Source: Lysinibacillus fusiformis
Lineage (GTDB): Bacteria; Bacillota; Bacilli; Bacillales_A; Planococcaceae
Reading direction: 5' to 3'
NCBI RefSeq assembly: GCF_016925635.1
Contig: NZ_CP070490.1
Coordinates: 1,488,001 to 1,552,000, forward strand
DNA length: 64,000 nt
Part shown: piece after piece, positions 27,314 through 36,210 of the stretch
Position numbering within the stretch: position 1 is the first letter of the stretch
Layout of the letters: each line of letters starts with the position of its first letter
Translations under genes and position numbers: made by a program
Notes under the pieces: model-generated
What the model was told of the DNA's origin: nothing
Database searches by the model: none
What the model saw: the letters and a program-made list of their open reading frames with translations, nothing else

Positions 27314-28192
27314 ATGTATAGTGAAACCGTTCAAAAAATTGTGGATACATTAGAGGAGAACTTATTAACAACGTGGCAGTTGGAGCATTACGCAACAAAA
27401 ATTGGCTATTCGAAATTTTATTTGACGCGTCAGTTTAAAAAAGAAACTGGTTTAACGATTGGCGAGTATATTCGAAAAAGACGTCTGGCCGTATCTGCTT
27501 TTCTATTGCTTCATACTGATTACACAATCCTTGATATTTCGTTCGAATGTCAATTTCAATCGCAAGAAGCTTTTACACGTGCATTTAAAGAGCTATACAG
27601 CATGCCACCCGGTAAATACCGCCATATGATGCGTTCTTTATACACAAAGGAGGAACAGGAAATGACAACAATAAACGAGGTAAAAGGTTGGTTATTAACG
27701 GGGACAAACCCATCTGCTTATACAATGAAAGCCGACCACGAAGTGTTTTATACAGGCTCAAAATCTGGTTATCTTGGCTCTACACGTCCTGCTGAGGAAG
27801 GGCTATTTGGTACGATGATGCAAGTATTTTCCTCTGAAAATTGGATTGGTAAGCGAATGAAAATGTCCTGCTTCATCAAAACAAAAGATGCAATGAAATG
27901 CGGGGCTTGGTGCCGAATTGATACAAAAAATGGTGATTTGGTGCAGTTTGATAATATGGACAATCGTTCTATCCATGGTACGACAGACTGGAATTATTAC
28001 TCCATTGTGTTAGATGTACCTGAAGAAAGCGCCGCTATTAATTTTGGAATTTTACTTGTTGGTTCAGGTGAAGCATGGATTGATGGAATTGCCTTTGAGG
28101 AAGTGGACGATTCAGTACCATCCACTAATATAGCAGGCTATGCTGGTGAATTACCGTTAGAGCCAGTGAATTTAGGGTTTGATGATTTATGA
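27314..28192 (+). CDS. AraC-family regulator with a C-terminal jelly-roll-like domain
   Basis: 292 aa; ATG with GAGGTGAG 9 nt upstream. The AraC HTH pair fills residues 8-105 (LTRQFKKETGLTIGEYIRKRR; DYTILDISFECQFQSQEAFTRAF). The remainder (120-290) is beta-rich with many Trp, Phe and Gly, like a carbohydrate- or ligand-binding sandwich; I cannot name the ligand. An internal AGGAGG is followed by an in-frame ATG at 27662 (residue 117), precisely at the domain border, so the C-terminal domain may also be made alone. Confidence 0.8.
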   Translation: MYSETVQKIVDTLEENLLTTWQLEHYATKIGYSKFYLTRQFKKETGLTIGEYIRKRRLAVSAFLLLHTDYTILDISFECQFQSQEAFTRAFKELYSMPPGKYRHMMRSLYTKEEQEMTTINEVKGWLLTGTNPSAYTMKADHEVFYTGSKSGYLGSTRPAEEGLFGTMMQVFSSENWIGKRMKMSCFIKTKDAMKCGAWCRIDTKNGDLVQFDNMDNRSIHGTTDWNYYSIVLDVPEESAAINFGILLVGSGEAWIDGIAFEEVDDSVPSTNIAGYAGELPLEPVNLGFDDL

Positions 28193-28467
28193 TGCTACTC
28201 GATATACTATTTGATATCTACATCAACATCTACATCAACATCCATACGTCGTTAGGCTATGGAACAAAGGAACATAAAATTGAGTCAAAGATGGGAAAAA
28301 TCAAATCCGATCATCCACAAGCCTATGTAATCTACATGCAAAACCAAGCCCTATTCGAAACAGATGCAGAGCTAAGTAAAAAGGTTTTGGACTTAGATGT
28401 GAAAAACAAAATGGCGGTCAACAACACAGTCAATGAGATTTACGCACTTTTTGCGGTTGCAGCTTAA
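28189..28467 (+). CDS. Hypothetical 92-aa ORF overlapping the AraC gene end
   Basis: Its ATG overlaps the AraC stop (ATGATG region). The 5' part encodes a low-complexity run from tandem ATCTACATCAAC units; the 3' part (SDHPQAYVIYMQNQALF ...) looks more protein-like. No family recognised, no own ribosome binding site. May be a decayed gene or chance ORF. Confidence 0.3.
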   Translation: MMLLDILFDIYINIYINIHTSLGYGTKEHKIESKMGKIKSDHPQAYVIYMQNQALFETDAELSKKVLDLDVKNKMAVNNTVNEIYALFAVAA

Positions 28468-28501
28468 CGGCAACTGGCCAGATTTATAACGTTAAGAAAA
28501 A

Positions 28502-28525
28502 GCGCCACCAAAGTGGGCGGTTTTA
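28502..28525 (+). terminator. Probable terminator after the AraC cassette
   Basis: GCGCCACC/GTGGGCGG imperfect stem followed by TTTTAT. Confidence 0.45.
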
Positions 28526-28540
28526 TATACATTCAAATTC

Positions 28541-28569
28541 AAAATAACGTTCCCAAACGCAAGTTTTGG
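28541..28569 (-). repeat. Dispersed TTTGGGAACG repeat, copy D
   Basis: On the minus strand CCAAAACTTGCGTTTGGGAA onward, continuing to TGTATAT at the same distance as in copy B. Confidence 0.55.
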
Positions 28570-28744
28570 CGTACATTTAAAAGCCATCAATGTTGTTAAA
28601 ACAACGTTTCGCGGCTTTTCTTATAAACATTATTTATACAGTTTTTTATACATGAAGCGTAAACACTTGATACACCAATATTTACACGATTATGGCTTAA
28701 CGTTTAAATCGTGTATATTTCCTAAGATTGTAATCAGCACTTTT

Positions 28745-28776
28745 CTGGCGCTAACGGGGCAGTTTAATACAACAAG
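28745..28776 (-). repeat. Dispersed GCACTAAAG-type repeat, inverted copy
   Basis: On the minus strand CTTGTTGTATTAAACTGCCC then CGTTAGCGCC; clearly related to 18894-18938. Confidence 0.5.
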
Positions 28777-28854
28777 CATTCTTGTTAAGATTTGAATGGA
28801 AAATCACAGGAATCAATATTCGTATAATCGACTTACGAAATATCAAAACTAAAA

Positions 28855-28888
28855 AGAGTCAATCTACAAACATTTGTAGATTAACTCT
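28855..28888. terminator. Hairpin, possible terminator
   Basis: AGAGTCAATCTACAAA/TTTGTAGATTAACTCT with one mismatch and a 2-nt loop, A-run on the left side. No gene ends near it on the minus strand now, perhaps because DNA was inserted at 29047. Confidence 0.45.
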
Positions 28889-28937
28889 GCCATTATGATT
28901 GAACAGTAACAATTTTAAAAAACAGCCATAATTTAAA

Positions 28938-28970
28938 AGTGCCTTCCTTTATACAATAGAGGAAGGCACT
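28938..28970. terminator. Hairpin, possible terminator
   Basis: AGTGCCTTCC/GGAAGGCACT stem followed by AGCTTTTT; about 75 bp left of the transposon end. Confidence 0.6.
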
Positions 28971-29041
28971 AGCTTTTTAAGCCTAAAATCAACTAATTTT
29001 ATTTTATATACCAGCCCTACATAAATTAGCTACTAACTTAA

Positions 29042-29046
29042 ATATA
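29042..29046. repeat. Candidate target-site duplication, left copy
   Basis: ATATA directly before CTAGGGT; the same five bases follow ACCCTAG at 58196-58200. Tn7-type transposition makes 5-bp duplications. A low-complexity 5-mer alone is weak support. Confidence 0.4.
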
Positions 29047-29053
29047 CTAGGGT

Positions 29054-29230
29054 ACAATTAAGTTGTGTACACACACAACAATTGAAGAGTTTCAATAAAG
29101 TTGTATACTAACAAATGTTCAAACCCGCATTCTTGTGTCTTTCTTATCTTTAAAATGACAATAAAGTCGTATACTTATTTTCATCAAATTAACTTATTTT
29201 GCAATAAACTGTTACAAAAAAGTTGTATAC
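29054..29230 (+). repeat. TnsB-type binding sites at the left transposon end (four copies)
   Basis: ACAATTAAGTTGTGTAC (29054), TCAATAAAGTTGTATAC (29092), ACAATAAAGTCGTATAC (29158) and ACAAAAAAGTTGTATAC (29214), all on the plus strand reading into the element. The third resembles the Tn7 site ACAATAAAGTCTTAAAC. The spacings are unequal, as at the Tn7 left end. Confidence 0.75.
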
Positions 29231-29288
29231 CAATACGAAAATTATGTACTTACATTATAGTTTAAATATGTTTCTTCACAGCTTTATT

Positions 29289-31175
29289 CTATAAGAATTT
29301 GTTATTATGGATAGTTACTAAATCCTCTATATATTTTAGTAATTTTTCTCGTTTCTCTATATTAATTCTAATATAGTTTTTAAGATTAGCTGCTTCAATA
29401 ACCATATTTTTTGTTACAATCTCGTCTTTATATTTGGTATCCATAACAATTTTTATTCTTCTATGCCGAAAATCCTCAACCGTCTCTATATTCGAATTGA
29501 TATACTTAGTAGTAAGTGGGTATTTTCCACTGAACAAACTATAACTTGCTTTGACATCAAGTAAATTTATTATCCCTGTCCTACTTTTCCTAACCAATCT
29601 CTTTAAATTTCCTTCATGTTCTGACCAACTATCTATTATTAATTTTGCTTTGCTTAGTAATTCTTTATCTCTCTCTAAGTAATCTATTTTTTCTCTATTA
29701 CCAGTACTCCTCAAGTAAGGAGAATTGCGAATTAACCATTCTTTATCATATTGTAAAAGCCATCCGTATATTTTAGTATATGCTTTACCTAAGTCAGAGC
29801 GTGAATATTCTGGATTTTCTTTTCGGATTTTTAGAAATTCCTCTTTGTAGTACTCCGTTTTTAATTTTTGTTTGTTCATTAATCCTTCTTTGTTTTTTAA
29901 TTGAACTGAAGAAAGATGCCCCCTATTCTTAATCCTTATTACTGTATCCCTAGATATATTTGCTAATTCCGCTATTTTGTTCAGTGTTAGATCTTGTTTA
30001 AGTAATTCATTAAAATTAAGTTCCCATACTCGGCCTCGCTTTACTATTCTTCTATGGAAATCCCTTATATCAAAAGGAGATTTTTCCCCTTCCTTAATTA
30101 TGTACTCAAAACCGCAATTACACTTTATGATACCTTGAATTTTCCTATCTGAATTATTTACTCTAACATTCACATTTTTTATATTCTCTTTTAAATAATT
30201 CTTGCAAAACGGGTTCATACAAACCCAAGGTCCTTCACCAAAAGGTTTAAATGAGTTCTCCTTTTCAAAATAATTTTTGGCTGATCCACTTAATAATCTC
30301 ATTAATAATAAGTGTCTTATCGGATGTAACGACCTATTTTCTTCAATATTTATTAAACTAGGAACCCAAGAAAACTTGTCACTTATCTTGAAAAATGAAT
30401 CTAATAACTCTAGAAAATCTGTTGGATAATATTCAATTATTAACTTTTGTAAGTATTCTCTTCGCTTTTTAATGGGATATGCAAACCCTTTCTTACCTAA
30501 TAAATCTACATATTTGCTAATATAATACTCTTCAGAAAACGATTTGTAATTCATTCTAATAATGTATTCAACGTCCTCTGCTAGATCGATCAAATATTTC
30601 ATTAGTTCCTCACTATAGCTCCTAAGTGGTTCTCTAATATCTTCAATTGTTGGAATTAAATAATTTATAAAGCCCATCTCGGATATTTTTAACGAATACT
30701 CTAATAACGGAGTCTTATGCCTAGTACAAACAAAAATCCCTGGAATTTGATGAATCCTGTTCCAAAATCCTTCACCATTTGACTTAAGCTGTTCCTTTAA
30801 GCATTCTGCACAATAATATAAATATTTCTTGTTTTTTACATTGTATTTACTGTAACTAAATAAAAAAATATATAAATTTTTAAAATCACTTTTATAAATT
30901 TTCTCATTCCATTCTTCACTTTTAAAGGGTTTTACAAACGGTATCACTGTATGCTGGTTAATAAAATACTCTTTAGTAAATTCTTTCGAGAATATATTGA
31001 TTTGGGATACTAAATGAGCGAGTCCCATTGGTAATTCTAAATTAATATTTACCTTCTTTCCAAATAGTTCTTTATTTGTATGTTTTCTACTCAAGTTACC
31101 TACATGAATGTGATAACGAGCTATTATACTGTAATATAGTTCATCTTCATATGGCGTTGGAAAATAACCTATCAT
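29289..31175 (-). CDS. TniQ/TnsD-family target-selection protein (left-end copy)
   Basis: 628 aa, ATG with GAGGAG upstream. N-terminal TniQ domain (YFPTPYEDELYYSIIARYHIHVGN; zinc residues YCAECLK ... VCTRH), a second Cys cluster (CMNPFCKNY ... CNCGFEY) and a C-terminal DNA-binding region with an HTH-like stretch (LTLNKIAELANISRDTVIRI). It is a diverged paralogue of 51139-52980, of similar length. TnsD proteins bind a specific chromosomal site and recruit TnsC. It lies alone beside the left end, reading outward. Confidence 0.85.
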   Translation of the reverse strand: MIGYFPTPYEDELYYSIIARYHIHVGNLSRKHTNKELFGKKVNINLELPMGLAHLVSQINIFSKEFTKEYFINQHTVIPFVKPFKSEEWNEKIYKSDFKNLYIFLFSYSKYNVKNKKYLYYCAECLKEQLKSNGEGFWNRIHQIPGIFVCTRHKTPLLEYSLKISEMGFINYLIPTIEDIREPLRSYSEELMKYLIDLAEDVEYIIRMNYKSFSEEYYISKYVDLLGKKGFAYPIKKRREYLQKLIIEYYPTDFLELLDSFFKISDKFSWVPSLINIEENRSLHPIRHLLLMRLLSGSAKNYFEKENSFKPFGEGPWVCMNPFCKNYLKENIKNVNVRVNNSDRKIQGIIKCNCGFEYIIKEGEKSPFDIRDFHRRIVKRGRVWELNFNELLKQDLTLNKIAELANISRDTVIRIKNRGHLSSVQLKNKEGLMNKQKLKTEYYKEEFLKIRKENPEYSRSDLGKAYTKIYGWLLQYDKEWLIRNSPYLRSTGNREKIDYLERDKELLSKAKLIIDSWSEHEGNLKRLVRKSRTGIINLLDVKASYSLFSGKYPLTTKYINSNIETVEDFRHRRIKIVMDTKYKDEIVTKNMVIEAANLKNYIRINIEKREKLLKYIEDLVTIHNNKFL

Positions 31176-31395
31176 ATCCTTACTCCTCTTATTTATTACA
31201 ATGTTTTTTCAGTAAAGCTTTTTTCATAAGTAAAAACGCTACCTAAAGTATATTTCAATTAGTAATGATGTCTGTCATCCCAAATCTGTTCCATAAGTTT
31301 GTCCATCCCATTTCCCTTAGTATTTTAAAAAGACTGCTAGCTTTCACTAACAGTCAATTAATTAAACTTTATAGAATTCTCCACATTAGACTTAC

Positions 31396-31602
31396 CTATT
31401 TTACATTTGTATTAGGTATGTTGTTTTTCTTATCCCAAATAATATATATGGTGAATGCTATAGGTCCAGTTAAAAAAACACAAATCAACCATATTAAATA
31501 ACATTGCTTACTAAACTTATTTTCCAGATATTCATGTGTAATATATGATAACATTAAGATAATTAATATATATACTCCCACTATAAATAACTGATTTAAC
31601 AA
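31396..31602 (-). CDS. Small membrane protein
   Basis: About 68 aa from a TTG at 31602 with GGGGG upstream; an earlier TTG at 31617 is possible. Two hydrophobic spans (LFIVGVYILIILMLSYI and LIWLICVFLTGPIAFTIYIIW), ending in charged residues, like the N-terminal tail domain of PLD-type proteins. Function unknown. It follows the flavoprotein gene by 15 bp, so it may be the last gene of the arsenic operon. Confidence 0.5.
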   Translation of the reverse strand: MLNQLFIVGVYILIILMLSYITHEYLENKFSKQCYLIWLICVFLTGPIAFTIYIIWDKKNNIPNTNVK

Positions 31603-31617
31603 AACATATCCCCCCAA

Positions 31618-32973
31618 TTAGCAACATGTATTTGATTGATTGACAAGATTAATACTACATACGCCTGTTTCTGGTAATTCTAATTCAACACGTTTCGACG
31701 CTTCTTCATCTCCTGATAAATAAGCTGTTATTGAACGAACCTGTTCGTAGCCGGTTGCCATTAAAAATGTTGGTGCGCGTCCATAACTTTTAGCTCCGAC
31801 TATATAGAAGTCCTTTTCAGGTTGGCGTAGTATTTCTTCACCATGCGCTCTGACTGTGCCACAACTATGCTCATTAGGATCAATTAGTGGCGCTAATGCT
31901 TGCACACTTTCTGTTGCTGTATCAATAGATAAACGCAGTTCATTGTTCATGGTAAAATCAGGTCGATTTCCTGCATTAACAATAAGTTCATCGAATCCTG
32001 TAAGTACTTTTTGTTCTCCATTAATAGTACCTACAATATGGATATTCTCTTCTTTTTTCACCTGTGAAATATAGAAAGGTGTTACTACCTCAATCTTTCC
32101 TGTATCTACTAATTCATGGATGCGAATACCGAGTGCGCCACGTGCTGCCAACGCATCTTTTTCCTCCCCGCCATAGGCTTCTTCTACAGATCTTTTACGC
32201 ATAATCCACACAAGCTTTGTTGAAGGATTATCTTTTTGTAATTCAGCCAAAGCTAATAAGGTATTGATCGCTGAATGACCACCACCAATGACAGCAACCT
32301 TCTTATTTGCATATCTCTTAGGATTCGTATTTATATCTGGAATACCATACTCAATGTGATCTGCTAATACTTTCTCATTTTTCAGCCAAACACCTGTAGA
32401 ATTTGCTGGGTTTGGGTTCCCCCATGTACCCGTTGCATCGATAACTGCTTTTGCCTCAATAATATCGATGTCATCCTCTTTTTCAACATATATATTAAAG
32501 AACTGATTTAATCGATTTTTTGATTTCATTTTATCATTTAATTGTCTTGAAATACCTACTACTTTTGAGTTCAATCGGATACTAGGTTTTATTTGTGTTA
32601 ACTCTGCCAAAGGTTTTAAATAAAGATCAATTAACTCATGCCCTGTAGGTATTGTTTCTAAGTTAGGTTCTACCCAATCAGACCCCTCTAATAATGATTT
32701 AGCAGCTCTATTGATGTTATAACGCCATGGAGAAAATAATGTGACATGCCCCCAAGTACGAATATTGTGTGCTATTTCATTGCCAGCTTCAAGTAAAATA
32801 AATGACTGGTTTTGCTCTACTAAATGAGCAGCAGTAGCTAACCCGATAGGACCTGCACCAATTATGACAATCGGTAAATTCTTATTGGAATTATTAACAG
32901 TCTCTTGGACTTCAATGTCCTGAACAGGAGTACAACAAGATTGATTTTGATTGATTACTTTTAGTGTTTTCAT
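31618..32973 (-). CDS. FAD-dependent oxidoreductase / flavin monooxygenase of the ars cluster
   Basis: 451 aa. FAD motif IIGAGPIGLATAAHL after a Cys-containing leader (NQSCCTPVQD); second nucleotide motif VIGGGHSAINTLLALA; ends in NTCC. The Cys pairs at both termini are suggestive of metal(loid) handling, but that is inference. Similar flavoproteins (ArsO-like) are known in ars operons of Bacillota. It reads with the upstream ArsR-Acr3-ArsC-ArsD-ArsA genes. Confidence 0.82.
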   Translation of the reverse strand: MKTLKVINQNQSCCTPVQDIEVQETVNNSNKNLPIVIIGAGPIGLATAAHLVEQNQSFILLEAGNEIAHNIRTWGHVTLFSPWRYNINRAAKSLLEGSDWVEPNLETIPTGHELIDLYLKPLAELTQIKPSIRLNSKVVGISRQLNDKMKSKNRLNQFFNIYVEKEDDIDIIEAKAVIDATGTWGNPNPANSTGVWLKNEKVLADHIEYGIPDINTNPKRYANKKVAVIGGGHSAINTLLALAELQKDNPSTKLVWIMRKRSVEEAYGGEEKDALAARGALGIRIHELVDTGKIEVVTPFYISQVKKEENIHIVGTINGEQKVLTGFDELIVNAGNRPDFTMNNELRLSIDTATESVQALAPLIDPNEHSCGTVRAHGEEILRQPEKDFYIVGAKSYGRAPTFLMATGYEQVRSITAYLSGDEEASKRVELELPETGVCSINLVNQSNTCC

Positions 32974-33078
32974 ATAAACTTCTCCTCTTTTTTCTTTATA
33001 TAAGCATTCCCTTATATAAAATATATTTTTTACGTCTAGCAGTAAGCTAGACGTAATTTATTTAAGCTTTTGTGATAG

Positions 33079-33303
33079 TTATGAACACACTTCCATTTCA
33101 CACATGATTTTATCAATTTCTTTTATAGCTTTTTCAAATTGCAACCATGTAGAAGTGCCGTAACGATCCATATCTCCTTTAAAGAAGAAATCAAAAGCAA
33201 ACTCTTTAGCCTGTATCAATGTGTATTCTCTACTATTCATTATTAACTTTAAATAAGCGATAAAATAATCTTTAGTTAATTCGCTAGCATGGTTTACTGT
33301 CAT
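33079..33303 (-). CDS. Hypothetical 74-aa protein of the ars operon
   Basis: Start at the ATG with GGAGG 8 nt upstream; an ATG five codons earlier overlaps that site. Soluble, acidic, helix-rich (ASELTKDYFIAYLKLIMNS ... IKEIDKIMCEMEVCS), two C-terminal Cys. No family recognised. Located between the HesB-like gene and the flavoprotein gene on the same strand. Confidence 0.65.
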   Translation of the reverse strand: MTVNHASELTKDYFIAYLKLIMNSREYTLIQAKEFAFDFFFKGDMDRYGTSTWLQFEKAIKEIDKIMCEMEVCS

Positions 33304-33368
33304 TATTGCATCCTCCATTCAACGGATTGAATAATTGCTACGACAGACAGTATATTTAGGATCACTTG

Positions 33369-33650
33369 TTAGCAAGATGTCGGTGAGTATCCAACTAATA
33401 CTAAACCTAGCTCACCATTCTCTTCTTCTGCATGGATCGTAACATCTGTTAATTGCGGTGCAATATCAGGATGAATTGCGACTTCGATACCTTCAATTGT
33501 TTGAATTGCATCTTCTTCTGCTGGTGCTTCTAAGCCTACACCTAAATTAACCCCACAGCAGCCTGCAATACCAAAGAAACGAAGCGTTTTAACCTCTGAA
33601 TCAGCTAATACCTGTTCTAAATAATTTTTACCTTCTAGACTCATTTTCAT
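33369..33650 (-). CDS. HesB/IscA-like protein of the ars operon
   Basis: 93 aa with the layout of the IscA/HesB fold: start SLEGKNYLEQVLADSEVKTL, a Cys pair in FFGIAGCCGVNLGVGL and a C-terminal Cys in YSPTSC. Such small proteins are often annotated as adhesin or HesB-like. Three cysteines could bind an Fe-S cluster or arsenite. Start overlaps the ArsA stop (ATGA), so it is translationally coupled to the pump ATPase. Confidence 0.75.
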   Translation of the reverse strand: MKMSLEGKNYLEQVLADSEVKTLRFFGIAGCCGVNLGVGLEAPAEEDAIQTIEGIEVAIHPDIAPQLTDVTIHAEEENGELGLVLVGYSPTSC

Positions 33651-35416
33651 TTGATTTTCTCTCCTTTTAATTCATGTAAGCCTTGTGTTCCAACCGGTGG
33701 CGTTTTTACCCATGGAATGGCCACAAATTGATTATTGCTGATGGATCTAACTTCTTTTAGCCATTTCGTTTCAGCTTGTTGTTTTTGAATTAATGTTGGA
33801 CTTGTTGTATAGATAGATGAAAACGTTTGATTAACAACCCACCAATCAACAGATAATCCAGCACGGTGTAAATCTTCTTGTAAGCGCGAAGCTTCATAAA
33901 CAGGTGTTGCTTCAGGAAGAGTTACAATGGCAACACTCGTATAAGAGGCATCACGCAACCTTGGTAACAGGTTAGAAACAGCTGGAGGAATATCCCCTTG
34001 TGAACGGCTTATTTCCCGATGATAAGCTTCTGTTGCGTCTAGTAAAAGCAACGTATGCCCTGTTGGTGCGGTATCAATAATAATGACTTCATCTTGATGA
34101 TTTTCTACAACGTTAGCAAATGCTTTGAATACAGCTATTTCCTCTGTACAAGGAGAAGCCAAATCCTCTTTCACAAATGCTAAACCTTCCTCATTCATCG
34201 TTTCACTTGCCTTTGCAAGCACTTCTGCTTCATAGTTTGCCACTTCTGCTTTTGGATCAATACGACTGATCGTTAAATTATTAACGTTGTCATCTCCGAA
34301 TGTCCAATCGAGGTGTGCGGCGGGATCTGTTGTAGTTAAATGTACATGAGTATCCTCTTCTGCTAATCGTAATGCAATATAAGAAGCCACAGTTGTTTTT
34401 CCAACCCCACCTTTCCCCATCGTAAAAATGAGTTTCGGTTTACGTTCTAAATAATCTGCAATCATTTCTTCTATCTCAGGAATCTTAGTTTCTTCATTTG
34501 ATTCATCTGCATGTATAACTTCTTTGTCAGTCATCCATGCTTGCATACGCTCAATACTTGATAATGAGTACGGTACAAAAGGTAAGTAGAAATGCTCAAA
34601 TTGATTTAGTTCTTCAGGAATTCTTGCTATTGCATCAGCTTGACGCGCAATGAAAGCCTCTTCGATATCATCAGTAGAATTGGCATTGCTCATATATCCA
34701 TTAATTAGTAGAGTCTGATTTTGAATGCCTATTTCAAACAATTCGTGAGAAGCACGTGCAGCTTCCTTTAAAGGATTTTCTTCTGGGCGTGTCACTAACA
34801 TTAACGTTGTTTGATTAGCATTCTTTAAACGTTCAACTGCCTCTTTATAGACTTCACGTTGTGGTTCTAGCCCTTTTAAAGGACCTAAACATGAAGTGCC
34901 AGTCGTGTTATCGTCTAGAAACGTAGACCATGCAGAAGGCAACTGTAATAATCGTAACGTATGCCCTGTAGGGGCTGTATCAAACACCACAGTGTCAAAA
35001 TTCCCAATCACTGAAGTATCAGTCAATAGTGAAGCAAATTCATTAAAGGCAGCAATTTCTACTGTGCAAGCACCAGAAAGTTGTTCCTCCATATTTTGTA
35101 ATACCACTTCAGGTAGTTTTCCACGGTACGGACCAACCATTTGCTCTTTGTAATGTTGTGCTGCCTGTTCAGGGTCCAAATTTATCGCAAATAAATTGTC
35201 TATGCCTTCAATTTTTGTTGGACTATTAGAAAGCGTTTGGCCAAAAATATCTTGTAAGTTGGATGCGGGGTCTGTACTAATTAAAAGTACCTTTTTCCCT
35301 TCCCTTGCAATGGCTATTGATAGGCTACAAGCAACCGATGTTTTCCCAACGCCCCCTTTCCCCGTGAAAAACAGGAATGGGGTGTCAGGGAAATGAATTC
35401 TTGTAAAGCGTTCCAT
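33647..35416 (-). CDS. arsA: ArsA arsenite-transporting ATPase
   Basis: 589 aa from the ATG with GGAG 9 nt upstream; the ATG three codons earlier abuts it. Two homologous halves, each with a deviant P-loop (FFTGKGGVGKTS near 20; FTMGKGGVGKTT near 330) and DTAPTGHTLRLL / DTAPTGHTLLLL switch motifs. Arsenite-binding cysteines are present in SGACTVEIAAF, TTGTSCLG and ASPCTEEIAVF. Hydrolyses ATP to drive arsenite out, usually through ArsB; here the membrane partner is Acr3. ArsD gene lies immediately upstream. Confidence 0.95.
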   Translation of the reverse strand: MERFTRIHFPDTPFLFFTGKGGVGKTSVACSLSIAIAREGKKVLLISTDPASNLQDIFGQTLSNSPTKIEGIDNLFAINLDPEQAAQHYKEQMVGPYRGKLPEVVLQNMEEQLSGACTVEIAAFNEFASLLTDTSVIGNFDTVVFDTAPTGHTLRLLQLPSAWSTFLDDNTTGTSCLGPLKGLEPQREVYKEAVERLKNANQTTLMLVTRPEENPLKEAARASHELFEIGIQNQTLLINGYMSNANSTDDIEEAFIARQADAIARIPEELNQFEHFYLPFVPYSLSSIERMQAWMTDKEVIHADESNEETKIPEIEEMIADYLERKPKLIFTMGKGGVGKTTVASYIALRLAEEDTHVHLTTTDPAAHLDWTFGDDNVNNLTISRIDPKAEVANYEAEVLAKASETMNEEGLAFVKEDLASPCTEEIAVFKAFANVVENHQDEVIIIDTAPTGHTLLLLDATEAYHREISRSQGDIPPAVSNLLPRLRDASYTSVAIVTLPEATPVYEASRLQEDLHRAGLSVDWWVVNQTFSSIYTTSPTLIQKQQAETKWLKEVRSISNNQFVAIPWVKTPPVGTQGLHELKGEKIK

Positions 35417-35417
35417 C

Positions 35418-35777
35418 TTACGCATCTCCTTTTAGTGACAAGCGTACTTTTGGCTTTTGTAGTAATTCGTCTTCTGAAAGTCCTGACCACTGTGAAAATT
35501 GTTCATTTGTTGGATAGATTCCTTTGCAAAGTAATTCTCCATCCACAAACGTTGCAGGTAAGGCATCCATTCCTTCTGACACTAATAGTTGATTGATTGC
35601 TTCGTTTTCTACAAAAGCATTTGGCTCGTTTGTAAGATTAAATCTTTCAGCTTCTATGTTTGTTTTCTTTAAATTATTCATAATAAATGACATTCGCAAT
35701 AATTCTGGGTCTATAGAAGGTCCACATAAGCCTGTAGAACAGCACATTGCTGGCTCATAGATATGAATTTTTTTCAA
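35418..35777 (-). CDS. arsD: ArsD arsenite metallochaperone
   Basis: 119 aa, TTG start with GAGGAG about 10 nt upstream, usual length. The essential cysteines are in EPAMCCSTGLCGP (residues 12, 13, 18). A later YPTNEQFSQWSGL is conserved. ArsD passes As(III) to ArsA, in keeping with its place just before arsA. Confidence 0.93.
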   Translation of the reverse strand: MKKIHIYEPAMCCSTGLCGPSIDPELLRMSFIMNNLKKTNIEAERFNLTNEPNAFVENEAINQLLVSEGMDALPATFVDGELLCKGIYPTNEQFSQWSGLSEDELLQKPKVRLSLKGDA

Positions 35778-35778
35778 T

Positions 35779-36198
35779 TTATTTCAGCTCCTCAGCTACA
35801 AATTGTTCAATGCGTTTACCAATTGCATCACGAACATTTTGGAATACAGCCCACTTCTCTTCATCAGTACCTGTCGCTTTCGCTGGATCTTCAAATCCCC
35901 AATGCTCACGACGAACGTGAGGAGGTGTCATTGGGCATTTATCAGCTGCATCCCCACATAAAGTGACAACTAATGTTGCATTGTTTAATGTCTCAAAATC
36001 AATTAAATCGGATGTATGATTTGAAATATCAACCCCTACCTCCGCCATCGCTTTAGTAGCATTCGGATTTACGCCATGTGCTTCAATACCAGCACTTTTA
36101 ACTGTCCAATTGGTAGGTAGTAATTTCTTTGCCCATCCTTCAGCCATCTGACTTCGACATGAGTTTCCTGTACATAAGAAATAAAGTGTATTTGTCAT
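35779..36198 (-). CDS. arsC: Arsenate reductase ArsC (thioredoxin-dependent, LMW-PTP fold)
   Basis: 139 aa. P-loop [16 protein letters not shown] with nucleophile Cys10 and CX5R; the redox cysteines of the shuttle are in [11 protein letters not shown] (about 82 and 89). This is the S. aureus pI258 / B. subtilis type, which reduces arsenate using thioredoxin; a thioredoxin reductase gene lies upstream on the same strand. Good AAGGAG site. Confidence 0.95.
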   Translation of the reverse strand: MTNTLYFLCTGNSCRSQMAEGWAKKLLPTNWTVKSAGIEAHGVNPNATKAMAEVGVDISNHTSDLIDFETLNNATLVVTLCGDAADKCPMTPPHVRREHWGFEDPAKATGTDEEKWAVFQNVRDAIGKRIEQFVAEELK

Positions 36199-36210
36199 AG
36201 TAATTGCTCC

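Noticed and set aside
34896-35396. Plus-strand frames opposite arsA
   Set aside because: Shadows of the conserved ATPase gene.
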